From an uncultured Bacteroidales bacterium (GTDB taxonomy: Bacteria > Bacteroidota > Bacteroidia > Bacteroidales > Muribaculaceae): 6,692 nucleotides of DNA. The DNA lies in NCBI GenBank assembly GCA_900554845.1, contig USIY01000126.1:1-6692 (forward strand), in the 5' to 3' direction. The position numbers and the translations under genes are program-made. A model generated the notes under the pieces. That model had not been told where the DNA came from, searched no databases, and saw nothing but the letters and a program-made list of their open reading frames with translations. Each line of letters begins with the position of its first letter. Within the stretch, counting starts at the first letter, position 1. Positions 1-6,692 of this stretch are shown one piece after another.

Positions 1-2814
1 TCGCTGAACCTGTCGTCACCGCCGCGATTCACCGTCGTGGCGAATTATGACGAGGCAAAGCGGGAGCTTGCCGCCAAAACTTTCGACATGATCATAGCCA
101 TGCCGGGTGTGGATGTGAGCGAGACGTTCCGCGAGGCCATCGAAATAGACAGAATGTATCCGCAGATACCGTTGGTCGTGCTTACCCCCTTCAGCAAGGA
201 GGTGCGCCGGCGTATAGCCAACGAGGATTTGCGCGGTGTGGATTATGTGTTCTCTTGGCTTGGGAACGTAGACTTGATACTGGCCATCATCAAGCTTCTG
301 GAGGACAAGATGAACGCTGAGTACGACATTCTGGAAGTGGGCGTTCAGACAATTCTGCTTGTGGAGGACTCCATCCGTTTCTACAGCTCGGTTTTGCCTT
401 ACCTTTATAAATTCCTCCTGAAACAGAGCAGGAACAACAGCACGGAGGCCCTGAACCAGCACGAGGCATCCTTGCGCATGCGCGGTCGCAGCAAAGTTCT
501 GTTGGCGCGTGATATGGAAGAGGCGCAGGCGCTTATCGACAAGTACGGCGACCATATACTCGGCCTCGTCACGGACGCCCGCTTCCCGATAAACGGGGAG
601 AAAGATCCCCATGCCGGTATGAAACTCGCGGAGTATCTGCATGAGCGGGCTCCTTATGTGCCCGTCATCATGGAGAGTCAGGAGGCCGCCAACCGTGAGG
701 AAGCAGAAAAGGCCGGATATACATTCCTCGACAAGAACAGCAAGACATTTCCACAAAAGCTGCGCAATGCCGTGACCGATCAGTTCGGTTTCGGTGATTT
801 CATAGTCCGTTATACTCAGACCGGACGCGAAATGATGCGCATACGCAATCTGAAGGATCTGCAGAACGGTATATTCGAGATTCCTTCTGATCTGCTGAAT
901 TATTATTGCAAAAGAAATTTCATAAGCCGTTGGCTTTATACGCGTGCGTTGTTCCCCATAGCCGAGGCCTTGAAGGACCGTGTTGTGGTGAGCGTGGACG
1001 AAGCTCCTATGGTCCGGAAGCTCGTCTTCGAGTGCATAGTGCGTTACCGACGGATGAAGAACCGTGGCGTCGTTGCGGAATTCGACCGTAACAATTACGA
1101 CGACTACAGCAACTTCGCGCGTATAGGCCAGGGATCGATGGGGGGCAAAGGCCGTGGCCTGGCTTTCATTGATCAGATTATTAAGCGACATCCGGAGTGC
1201 GATAATTTCGACGGCGTGCAGATAACCATTCCTCATACGGTGGTGATCTGCACCGATATTTTCGATGAATTCATGGACACCAACAATCTCTACGAGATAG
1301 CGTTGTCCGATGCTTCGGATCAGGAGATTCTCGACGCGTTTCTGAAAGGGCGATTCCCCGAGAGCGTCCGCGAGGATCTGGCGGCATTCTTCGAAGTGGT
1401 CCATCGTCCTATGGCCGTCAGGAGCTCCTCTCTGCTTGAGGATTCGCATTACCAGCCCTTCGCCGGAATCTACAGCACTTATATGATACCGTTCCTGGAG
1501 GACAGCGAAGCTCGTCTGCATATGCTCGTTTCCGCTGTAAAGGCAGTGTACGCATCGGTGTTCTACTCCGATTCAAAGGCTTACATGAACGCCACCAGCA
1601 ATGTGATCGACCAGGAGAAGATGGCGGTGATCCTTCAGGAAGTGGCCGGAAACGACCATGAAGGATTTTATTATCCCAATTTCTCAGGAGTAGGGCGCAG
1701 CCTGAATTATTATCCTGTGGGTGCGGAAAGGAGCGAGGAGGGCGTCATTGAGGTGGCCGCCGGACTTGGAGAGTACATTGTGGACGGAGGCAAGGCTCTC
1801 CGCTTTTCACCGGCGCATCCGGGACATGTAATGGCCACTTCAACGTTGGAGGGGGCGTTGCGCGACACACAGACCTATCTCTACGGTCTTAAACCGAATC
1901 CTGTCTGCGCGGATGATTTCACAACAGACAATAACTTCAACATATCCAAAATACAGGTGGCGGACGCATTCAAGTCGGGAGCTTTGAAGTACATGGTCTC
2001 CACTTACGATTTCCGCGACGGTTATCTCAGGGATTCCGACAAGGGCAACGGCCGCAAGGTGCTGACGTTCGCCAATATTCTGAAACATGACAAATTCCCG
2101 TTGGCCAAGATAGGGGAGTTCATGCTCAAGACCGGGTCCTATGAGATGGGACGTCCCGTAGAGATAGAGTTCGCCGGCAATATCAACGCCGTGCCTGATT
2201 CGCAAGGGAGGATCGGAACCGTCTACTGGCTTCAGATACGTCCTATTGTGGATCGTAAGGAGATGCTTGACGATTCAATCATCACCGTGCCCGACGAAAA
2301 ACTGCTGTTGCGCAGCGACGCGGCCTTGGGACATGGCATCATGGACAATATCCGCCATGTGGTGTATGTGAAGAAGGACGCTTTCAACAGTCTTCGTACC
2401 GATGACATCGCCAATGAGGTGGCGGCGATTAATCAGGAAATGATCGACAAGGAGCAACCTTATATCCTGATCGGTCCCGGCAGATGGGGCACAAGCGATC
2501 CTGCCCTTGGCGTCCCGGTACGCTGGCCGCAGATCGCCGGAGCGCGTCTGATCGTGGAGTCTGCTTTGCCCGGTTTCCGTATCGAACCGAGTCAAGGCAC
2601 ACATTTCTTTCAGAACCTGACATCGTTCGGCACCGGTTATTTCACTATTGACCAAGACGCGCACAACGGCTACATCGACACTGACTATCTCGACTCCATG
2701 GACGCCGAGAAAGAGACGCAATATCTCCGTGTCATAAGGTTTGAAAACCCCTTGACGGTAGCCATCAACGGCATGAAGTCGAAAGGTGTGGTGATGAAAC
2801 CCGACGTGACGTGA
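1..2814 (+). CDS. Two-receiver PEP/pyruvate-binding (PPDK_N) domain protein, 5' partial
   Basis: The frame is open to base 1 (encoding SLNLSSPPRF and onward), so the GTG at 37 is not the real start and the N-terminus is off the window. Numbering from that GTG gives three parts. Residues 1-90 are receiver-like but have Met22 where the phosphorylated Asp would sit. Residues 104-255 are a second receiver with Glu110-Asp111, Asp180, Ser214 and Lys233 in the expected places. About 360-740 is a PEP-synthase/PPDK-type ATP-binding domain: GGKG 369-372 (Lys371), AVRSS with Arg462, GLGE 576-579, Glu711 and LQIRP with Gln733. Residues 750-925 are a conserved tail with IGPGRWG (812-818) and SQGTHFF (852-858). 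The His phosphotransfer domain and PEP/pyruvate barrel of real PEP synthase are absent, so the common name 'PEP synthase' is probably wrong. It looks cytoplasmic, with no membrane segment. A signalling or regulatory ATP-dependent role is my inference; the substrate is unknown. Confidence 0.9.
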   Translation, partial: SLNLSSPPRFTVVANYDEAKRELAAKTFDMIIAMPGVDVSETFREAIEIDRMYPQIPLVVLTPFSKEVRRRIANEDLRGVDYVFSWLGNVDLILAIIKLLEDKMNAEYDILEVGVQTILLVEDSIRFYSSVLPYLYKFLLKQSRNNSTEALNQHEASLRMRGRSKVLLARDMEEAQALIDKYGDHILGLVTDARFPINGEKDPHAGMKLAEYLHERAPYVPVIMESQEAANREEAEKAGYTFLDKNSKTFPQKLRNAVTDQFGFGDFIVRYTQTGREMMRIRNLKDLQNGIFEIPSDLLNYYCKRNFISRWLYTRALFPIAEALKDRVVVSVDEAPMVRKLVFECIVRYRRMKNRGVVAEFDRNNYDDYSNFARIGQGSMGGKGRGLAFIDQIIKRHPECDNFDGVQITIPHTVVICTDIFDEFMDTNNLYEIALSDASDQEILDAFLKGRFPESVREDLAAFFEVVHRPMAVRSSSLLEDSHYQPFAGIYSTYMIPFLEDSEARLHMLVSAVKAVYASVFYSDSKAYMNATSNVIDQEKMAVILQEVAGNDHEGFYYPNFSGVGRSLNYYPVGAERSEEGVIEVAAGLGEYIVDGGKALRFSPAHPGHVMATSTLEGALRDTQTYLYGLKPNPVCADDFTTDNNFNISKIQVADAFKSGALKYMVSTYDFRDGYLRDSDKGNGRKVLTFANILKHDKFPLAKIGEFMLKTGSYEMGRPVEIEFAGNINAVPDSQGRIGTVYWLQIRPIVDRKEMLDDSIITVPDEKLLLRSDAALGHGIMDNIRHVVYVKKDAFNSLRTDDIANEVAAINQEMIDKEQPYILIGPGRWGTSDPALGVPVRWPQIAGARLIVESALPGFRIEPSQGTHFFQNLTSFGTGYFTIDQDAHNGYIDTDYLDSMDAEKETQYLRVIRFENPLTVAINGMKSKGVVMKPDVT

Positions 2815-2845
2815 AGGGGATAAAGCCGTTGTTATAGAGAATATA

Positions 2846-2882
2846 ATAAAGGTCGCATTTCGAAATGAAATGCGACCTTTAT
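2846..2882. terminator. Bidirectional intrinsic terminator between convergent genes
   Basis: A perfect 16-bp inverted repeat (2846-2861 with 2867-2882) encloses a 5-base loop. The stem has a GC-containing core (GGTCGC/GCGACC) flanked by A and T runs, so either strand reads as a hairpin ending in a short U-rich tract. It lies 31 bases after the stop of the receiver/PPDK_N gene and 17 bases beyond the stop of the convergent CoA-transferase gene, the right place to end both transcripts. The T runs are short (three T, then TATA), so efficiency is uncertain. Confidence 0.85.
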
Positions 2883-2899
2883 ATAAATATTAATGTTTG

Positions 2900-4387
2900 T
2901 TAGAATTTGGCGTTGCGCATGTCGCCGGTCTCGGCGAAGGCGCGGTGGAACGCGAAGGCTGCGTTGAGATCGTGGGGAGTGTGGCGTCCCTTGCCTTCGG
3001 AAAGTTTCAAATAGTCCCACATAAGTTGCTTGTAATCGGGATGCACGCAGTTCTCGATGATGCACTGGGCGCGTTGGATCGGGCTCTTTCCGCGCAGATC
3101 GGCCACACCTTGCTCCGTGGCGATTATCTTCACGGAATGTTCCGAGTGATCCAGATGCGACACCATTGGAACGATTGTCGAGATCTTTCCACCCTTCTGT
3201 ATTGAAGGGCAACTGAATATGGAGAGGAAAGCGTTGCGGCTGAAGTCGGCTGAGCCGCCGATGCCGTTCATCATCTTTGTGCCGAGTACGTGAGTTGAGT
3301 TGACATTGCCGAAAATATCGGCCTCGAGAGCGGTGTTCATGGCTATCAGACCGAGACGACGCACAACTTCCGGGGAGTTGGAGATTTCACCGGGGCGCAT
3401 CACGATTTTGTCACGGAAGAAGTCGATGTTGTCCATGAAATGGAGCATCGCGTCATCGCTGAACGTCAGCGCGCAAGTCGAGGCGAAGCGACATTTGCCT
3501 TCCTCCATCAGAGTCATGACGGCGTCCTGGATCACCTCGGTGTACATCTCGAACTGGGGAATTTCGGGATTCTCTCCCAGACCGTACAGAACGGCGTTGG
3601 CCACGTTGCCCACACCTGACTGGATGGGAAGGAAACCCTTTGGAATCTTGCCGGAGCGCAGTTCGTGGACAAGGAAATTGCAAATGTTGTCGCCGATTCT
3701 CTGCGTTAGTTCATCGGGGGCCGTGAAAGCCTTGATGCTCTCGGAAGCATTGCTCGGAACCACACCGATTATCTTTTTGGGATCAATGTGAAGCACGGTG
3801 TCGCCGATACGGTCCGACGGCTTGTAAATGGGGATTTCGCGGCGGTTCGGGGGATCCAGCGGCAGATAGTTGTCGTGGAATCCGCGGAAAGAGTTGTGAT
3901 AGTAGCTGGAATATTCTATTATCACTTTCTTTGCCATATTTGCTATTGTGGGAGCCATACCGAGACCTGCGCCGAGGATGACGTCGCCGTTGGGGCTCAT
4001 TTCCGTTGCCTCTATCACCGCCAGGTCGATGTCTCCGAAGAAGCCGTAACGCAAATCCTGCGACAGATGGCTCAAATGATAGTCAAAGTACTGTATGTCG
4101 TTGTTGTTGAGTCCGGCGCGGGAATCCTTGTGGCTTTGGTACGGTGTGCGCAATGCGATGGCGTTGGCACGGGCCAGCTCGCCGTCCACGTGGTCGTTGG
4201 TGGAAGCTCCGGAAAACACATTGATCTTGAATTCCTCACCTTGCTCATGCAATTTCCTTGCTCGTTCAGCAAGCGCCACAGTCACCACTTTGGGTGTTCC
4301 GGAGGCCGTGAAGCCAGAGAATCCGACGTTGTCACCGTTGTTGATACATTGTGCGGCCTCTTCGGCCGTGATGAAAGGTATACTCAT
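2900..4387 (-). CDS. Acetyl-CoA hydrolase/transferase family; likely succinate CoA-transferase
   Basis: This 495-residue protein is full length for the succinate CoA-transferase group (about 500 residues). The family moves CoA between acyl-CoA and a free acid through a glutamyl-CoA intermediate. The likely catalytic Glu is Glu284 in MYTEVIQD (281-288). Glycine-rich loops QSGVGNVANAV (256-266) and GIGGSADFSRNA (375-386) match the CoA-binding and oxyanion region, and the N-terminal GDNVGFSGFTASG segment (18-30) is typical. In a Bacteroidales cell it would most plausibly join succinyl-CoA with acetate or propionate in succinate/propionate fermentation; which acid is used cannot be read from sequence. 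There is no signal peptide, so it should be cytoplasmic. The start is ATG at 4385-4387, with AGGA two bases upstream, too close for a good ribosome site. It is monocistronic, divergent from miaB and convergent with the receiver/PPDK_N gene. Its own promoter is not clear. A 4-hydroxybutyrate CoA-transferase relative is a less likely alternative. Confidence 0.93.
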   Translation of the reverse strand: MSIPFITAEEAAQCINNGDNVGFSGFTASGTPKVVTVALAERARKLHEQGEEFKINVFSGASTNDHVDGELARANAIALRTPYQSHKDSRAGLNNNDIQYFDYHLSHLSQDLRYGFFGDIDLAVIEATEMSPNGDVILGAGLGMAPTIANMAKKVIIEYSSYYHNSFRGFHDNYLPLDPPNRREIPIYKPSDRIGDTVLHIDPKKIIGVVPSNASESIKAFTAPDELTQRIGDNICNFLVHELRSGKIPKGFLPIQSGVGNVANAVLYGLGENPEIPQFEMYTEVIQDAVMTLMEEGKCRFASTCALTFSDDAMLHFMDNIDFFRDKIVMRPGEISNSPEVVRRLGLIAMNTALEADIFGNVNSTHVLGTKMMNGIGGSADFSRNAFLSIFSCPSIQKGGKISTIVPMVSHLDHSEHSVKIIATEQGVADLRGKSPIQRAQCIIENCVHPDYKQLMWDYLKLSEGKGRHTPHDLNAAFAFHRAFAETGDMRNAKF

Positions 4388-4448
4388 GGTCCTACATGGA
4401 TTTAAGGAACGTTTTTGTGCTTTTTACCACCGCGTATGCTCTTTTTTA

Positions 4449-4478
4449 TTGTTGTAAAACATATTTTGATTACTTTTG
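4449..4478 (+). promoter_or_regulatory. Bacteroidetes-type promoter for miaB
   Basis: TACTTTTG at 4471-4478 matches the Bacteroidetes -7 consensus TAnnTTTG exactly. TTG at 4449-4451 lies 19 bases upstream, the usual spacing for the -33 element. Transcription would begin near 4484, leaving a leader of about 70 bases before the preferred miaB start at 4557. It lies in the AT-rich region between two divergent genes. The match is seen in the sequence; the start site is inferred. Confidence 0.72.
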
Positions 4479-4514
4479 CGGTGCATAAATTGCCAAATAC
4501 GTAAGGTTTGCTAA

Positions 4515-4547
4515 TTTTTGCACAAATTTAATGATTTTATGCAAAAA
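4515..4547 (+). repeat. 8-bp inverted repeat in the miaB leader
   Basis: TTTTTGCA (4515-4522) and TGCAAAAA (4540-4547) are perfect inverted copies separated by 17 bases. The right arm covers part of the alternative ATG at 4539-4541 and ends nine bases before the preferred ATG at 4557. In RNA the stem would be mostly A-U and weak, and it could arise by chance in AT-rich sequence. No function is claimed. Confidence 0.4.
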
Positions 4548-4556
4548 AACACAACA

Positions 4557-5924
4557 ATGAGCATATTTTTTTTACCGACAGACCCTGAAAAATGCACACG
4601 GGATAAAAAAGTGCGCATCGAGACATACGGATGCCAGATGAATGTGGCCGATTCTGAAGTCATCGCCGCGATGATGTCTTTGGCGGGGTATGAACCGACG
4701 GAATCGGAGGAGGACGCCGCCGCCGTGCTGCTCAACACCTGTTCCATTCGTGATAACGCCGAGCAGAAAATTCTGGCACGTCTTGCGCATTGGAATGCAC
4801 TGAGGCGCAAGACAGGCCATAATATCATAATCGGCGTGGTCGGTTGCATGGCCGAGCGTATGAAGCAGGAACTTATTGAGAAGCACGGAGTGGATCTTGT
4901 GGCCGGCCCGGACGCATATATGGAATTGCCGGAGCTCGTGGCCGCGGCCGAAACAGGGGAGCCGGCGATCAATGTCACCCTCTCCACTACGGAGACTTAC
5001 CGCGATGTCGTGCCGCGACGTCTGAACGGTGGTGTATCCGGATTCATCTCTATAATGAGGGGCTGCAACAATTTTTGCTCATATTGTATTGTTCCTTATA
5101 CCCGCGGGCGCGAGCGGAGCCGCGAGCCCCAGAGCATAATGCGCGAGCTGGAGGACCTTCGGAAGCGTGGGTTCAAGGAGGCTACCCTGCTGGGTCAGAA
5201 TGTGAATTCCTACCGCTACGTCGACTCCGACGGAAAGGTGACGGATTTTCCCGATTTGCTGGCTATGGTGGCCGACGCGGCTCCTGACATGCGGATACGT
5301 TTCACCACCTCCCATCCAAAAGATATGAGCGACCATACGCTGGAAGTGATCGCCGCCCATCCGAATCTGGCGCGACATATACATCTCCCAGTACAGTCTG
5401 GTTCCGACAGTGTGCTGAAAGATATGAACCGAAAATATACACGCGAATGGTATTTGGACCGTGTGGCGGCAATCAGACGGATCATTCCCGACGCCGGAAT
5501 TTCTACAGATATGTTCACGGGGTTCTATAATGAAAGCGAGGAGGATTTTCAGCAAACTTTGTCATTGATGCGCGAAGTGGGTTTCGATTCGGCTTTCATG
5601 TTCAAATATTCGGAACGCCCCGGAACACTCGCCTCCCGCACTATGCCTGACAACGTGCCCGAGGATGTCAAGATAGATCGCCTGAACCGTATGATAGCTT
5701 TGCAGAACGAACTGTCGCTGGAATCCAACCGCCGGGACATAGGCAAGACATTCGAAGTTTTGGTGGAAGGCCCTTCAAAACGCAATCCGGAGGAATATTG
5801 CGGCCGTACATCCCAGAACAAATTCGTGGTGTTTCCGCGAGAGGAAGCGAAAGGCGGCGACTTCGTGGAAGTTAAGGTCACCGACGCGTCGTCGGCCACT
5901 CTCCACGGCCGTATAGTAAGATGA
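4557..5924 (+). CDS. miaB: tRNA-2-methylthio-N6-dimethylallyladenosine synthase MiaB
   Basis: MiaB is a radical-SAM enzyme that adds a methylthio group to isopentenyl-A37 in tRNAs reading UNN codons. With the start at 4557 it has 455 residues, normal for the family. The N-terminal methylthiotransferase domain (about 17-130) carries cluster cysteines Cys26 (YGCQMN), Cys62 (NTCSIRD) and Cys97 (VGCMAE). The radical-SAM domain (about 155-385) has the CxxxCxxC motif at Cys170, Cys174 and Cys177, followed by the family-typical YTRGRERS. A C-terminal TRAM RNA-binding domain covers about 393-455. GPDAY (118-121 region) and the methylthiolation signature favour MiaB over RimO or MtaB. I prefer ATG 4557 because A-rich sequence precedes it, as is common in Bacteroidetes; ATG 4539 (461 residues) and TTG 4518 (468) are in frame and possible. 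A clear promoter lies upstream. It is cytoplasmic and appears monocistronic. Confidence 0.96.
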   Translation: MSIFFLPTDPEKCTRDKKVRIETYGCQMNVADSEVIAAMMSLAGYEPTESEEDAAAVLLNTCSIRDNAEQKILARLAHWNALRRKTGHNIIIGVVGCMAERMKQELIEKHGVDLVAGPDAYMELPELVAAAETGEPAINVTLSTTETYRDVVPRRLNGGVSGFISIMRGCNNFCSYCIVPYTRGRERSREPQSIMRELEDLRKRGFKEATLLGQNVNSYRYVDSDGKVTDFPDLLAMVADAAPDMRIRFTTSHPKDMSDHTLEVIAAHPNLARHIHLPVQSGSDSVLKDMNRKYTREWYLDRVAAIRRIIPDAGISTDMFTGFYNESEEDFQQTLSLMREVGFDSAFMFKYSERPGTLASRTMPDNVPEDVKIDRLNRMIALQNELSLESNRRDIGKTFEVLVEGPSKRNPEEYCGRTSQNKFVVFPREEAKGGDFVEVKVTDASSATLHGRIVR

Positions 5925-5933
5925 TATAGATGT

Positions 5934-6557
5934 TCAAGGAAGCGGCTGAAGCCAGTCCTCGTCGGGGTCGGAGAAGAGTATGGCCTCCGGAGGATTTGCA
6001 TTGGATCCTTTCGGTGGAGTCACGGAGCCCTCTTGACTTGGCGTCGGTTTTGACAGGCGTTCCTTAAGCTCCACTATTTTAGCGCGCAGACGGGATATGC
6101 GGCCTTCATATGCGGCTTTCATCTCTTCCGCTTTGCTCAATGTCCTTTCGAACTGCTCCATGGCCGCTCCAAGTTCCTCGGCTTCGGCCAATTCTTCGTT
6201 CTTGACGGTCAGTTCATCCTGAAGGCGGGAAATATGGCTGTCCTTGTCTGCCAATTCTTGATCTTTCCGTGACAAGTTCTCGTCTTTGTCTTTCAGATTA
6301 AGTTTTACGGAGTCAAGTTCTTTGCGCAGTTTCAGTATCTGACGTGTAAGTTCCATTACAGATGCGTCGGATTTTTCACGTAGCTCGGAAGCGGTGTCGA
6401 GGTCTTCCTTAATCTTGACGATGAAGGATTCCTGATTACCGACGGTGGTCATGGCTTTGTCAAGACGTCCCGAGAGATCTTCGGCCACATTCCGCAGTTC
6501 CTGCAAGTCGCGCGCCGCCCGGCGGGGATGCAGCCATATGTCCCAGGTACGTCCCAT
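5934..6557 (-). CDS. Coiled-coil protein of unknown function, coupled to TonB-like gene
   Basis: I do not recognise a family for this 207-residue protein. A short Trp-containing N-terminus (MGRTWDIWLHPRRAARDL) leads into a long charged coiled coil at about 14-169. Around 89-120, Lys recurs every seven residues (91, 98, 105, 119), usually followed by Asp or Asn, which suggests internal heptad duplication. A Pro/Ser/Gly/Asn-rich linker (171-190) precedes a short acidic, aromatic tail (191-207, ending DEDWLQPLP). There is no signal peptide, membrane segment or cysteine, so it is probably cytoplasmic and oligomeric, though the Trp/Arg N-terminus could touch the membrane. The start ATG (6555-6557) lies one base after the upstream stop (TGAcATG on the minus strand), which points to translational coupling. 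It ends 9 bases from the convergent miaB stop. Unbroken reading frame and strong heptad pattern make it a real gene; function is unknown. Confidence 0.82.
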   Translation of the reverse strand: MGRTWDIWLHPRRAARDLQELRNVAEDLSGRLDKAMTTVGNQESFIVKIKEDLDTASELREKSDASVMELTRQILKLRKELDSVKLNLKDKDENLSRKDQELADKDSHISRLQDELTVKNEELAEAEELGAAMEQFERTLSKAEEMKAAYEGRISRLRAKIVELKERLSKPTPSQEGSVTPPKGSNANPPEAILFSDPDEDWLQPLP

Positions 6558-6558
6558 G

Positions 6559-6692
6559 TCAGACTGGTGTTATGGTAAAGGTTATGGAGCCCTTGGTTGT
6601 CGGAGCGTCGGGTTTCGCCGACCACCTTGCCTTGCGCGCCGCGGCCTCGCATGCGCGGCGTATGTCGGCCGACGCTCCACCGCGAGCACGGG
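6559..6692 (-). CDS. TonB-like C-terminal domain protein, partial (start off window)
   Basis: Only the last 43 codons before the stop (TGA, 6561-6559) are in the window; the frame is open to the right edge. The visible end has a basic helix, DIRRACEAAARKARW, then a turn with PDAP, then a final strand KGSITFTITPV. This order (Ala/Lys/Arg-rich helix, 'K/RF-x-pDAP', 'GtItYxF' strand) resembles the C-terminal domain of TonB/TolA-like energy transducers of Bacteroidales, as I remember them. If so, the full protein would be anchored in the inner membrane and reach through the periplasm, often near ExbB/ExbD-type genes, which would lie beyond 6692. The assignment rests on a short piece and is tentative. 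The 67-residue frame across 6449-6652 overlaps it but shows no family-like pattern. The gene is one base upstream of the coiled-coil gene and is probably co-transcribed with it. Confidence 0.6.
   Translation of the reverse strand, partial: RARGGASADIRRACEAAARKARWSAKPDAPTTKGSITFTITPV

Noticed and set aside
16..1521. 501-residue open frame antisense to the receiver/PPDK_N gene
   Set aside because: It mirrors the codon pattern of a gene with clear family motifs on the other strand, and its translation shows no recognisable domain. It is a shadow frame.
3788..4405. 205-residue plus-strand frame opposite the CoA-transferase gene
   Set aside because: It is antisense to a well-supported gene, and its product is low-complexity Val/His-rich without family features.
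4456..4463. Possible -7 element (TATGTTTT on the minus strand) for the CoA-transferase gene
   Set aside because: It fits TAnnTTTG at seven of eight positions, but no TTTG or TTG sits about 19-20 bases upstream, so I could not call a promoter.
4502..4520. Second miaB promoter candidates TAAGGTTTG and TAATTTTTG
   Set aside because: Both have three bases rather than two between TA and TTTG, and the upstream TACTTTTG is a better match with a spaced -33 element.
5984..5993. 10-base palindrome CCTCCGGAGG near the coiled-coil gene end
   Set aside because: It has no loop and no T run, lies inside coding sequence, and encodes ordinary residues. It is probably chance.
6449..6652. 67-residue minus-strand frame overlapping the TonB-like and coiled-coil genes
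   Set aside because: It is out of frame with both, and the frame ending at 6559 gives a better protein-like end and a tight stop-start junction.

Overview
The window looks like chromosomal DNA of a Bacteroidales bacterium, probably Muribaculaceae or a near relative. This is inferred from the close match of three proteins to Bacteroides-type homologues as I remember them, from a Bacteroidetes-type promoter (TTG-N19-TACTTTTG) and from the lack of strong Shine-Dalgarno sites. Codon use is moderately GC-rich and even across the genes. I see no mobile element, CRISPR array, tRNA or rRNA.

Layout. Bases 1-2814 (+) hold most of a large protein with two receiver-like domains followed by a PEP-synthase/PPDK-type ATP-binding domain; its N-terminus lies off the left edge. 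A perfect 16-bp inverted repeat at 2846-2882 separates it from a convergent gene (2900-4387, -) for an acetyl-CoA hydrolase/transferase family enzyme, most likely a succinate:acetate or succinate:propionate CoA-transferase. An AT-rich divergent region (4388-4556) carries the promoter of miaB (4557-5924, +), a tRNA methylthiotransferase with all six cluster cysteines. Only 9 bases after miaB ends, a convergent gene for a 207-residue coiled-coil protein ends (5934-6557, -). That gene starts one base after the stop of an upstream gene whose last 43 codons are visible (6559-6692, -) and look like the C-terminal end of a TonB-like periplasmic protein.

The genes form no single pathway. The CoA-transferase fits succinate/propionate/acetate fermentation, miaB is tRNA housekeeping, and the TonB-like/coiled-coil pair is the end of an operon that continues right of the window. 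The least understood items are the receiver/PPDK_N protein, which lacks the phosphotransfer half of PEP synthase and has an uncharacterised conserved C-terminal region, and the coiled-coil protein coupled to the TonB-like gene. I found no convincing new defence or mobile system.
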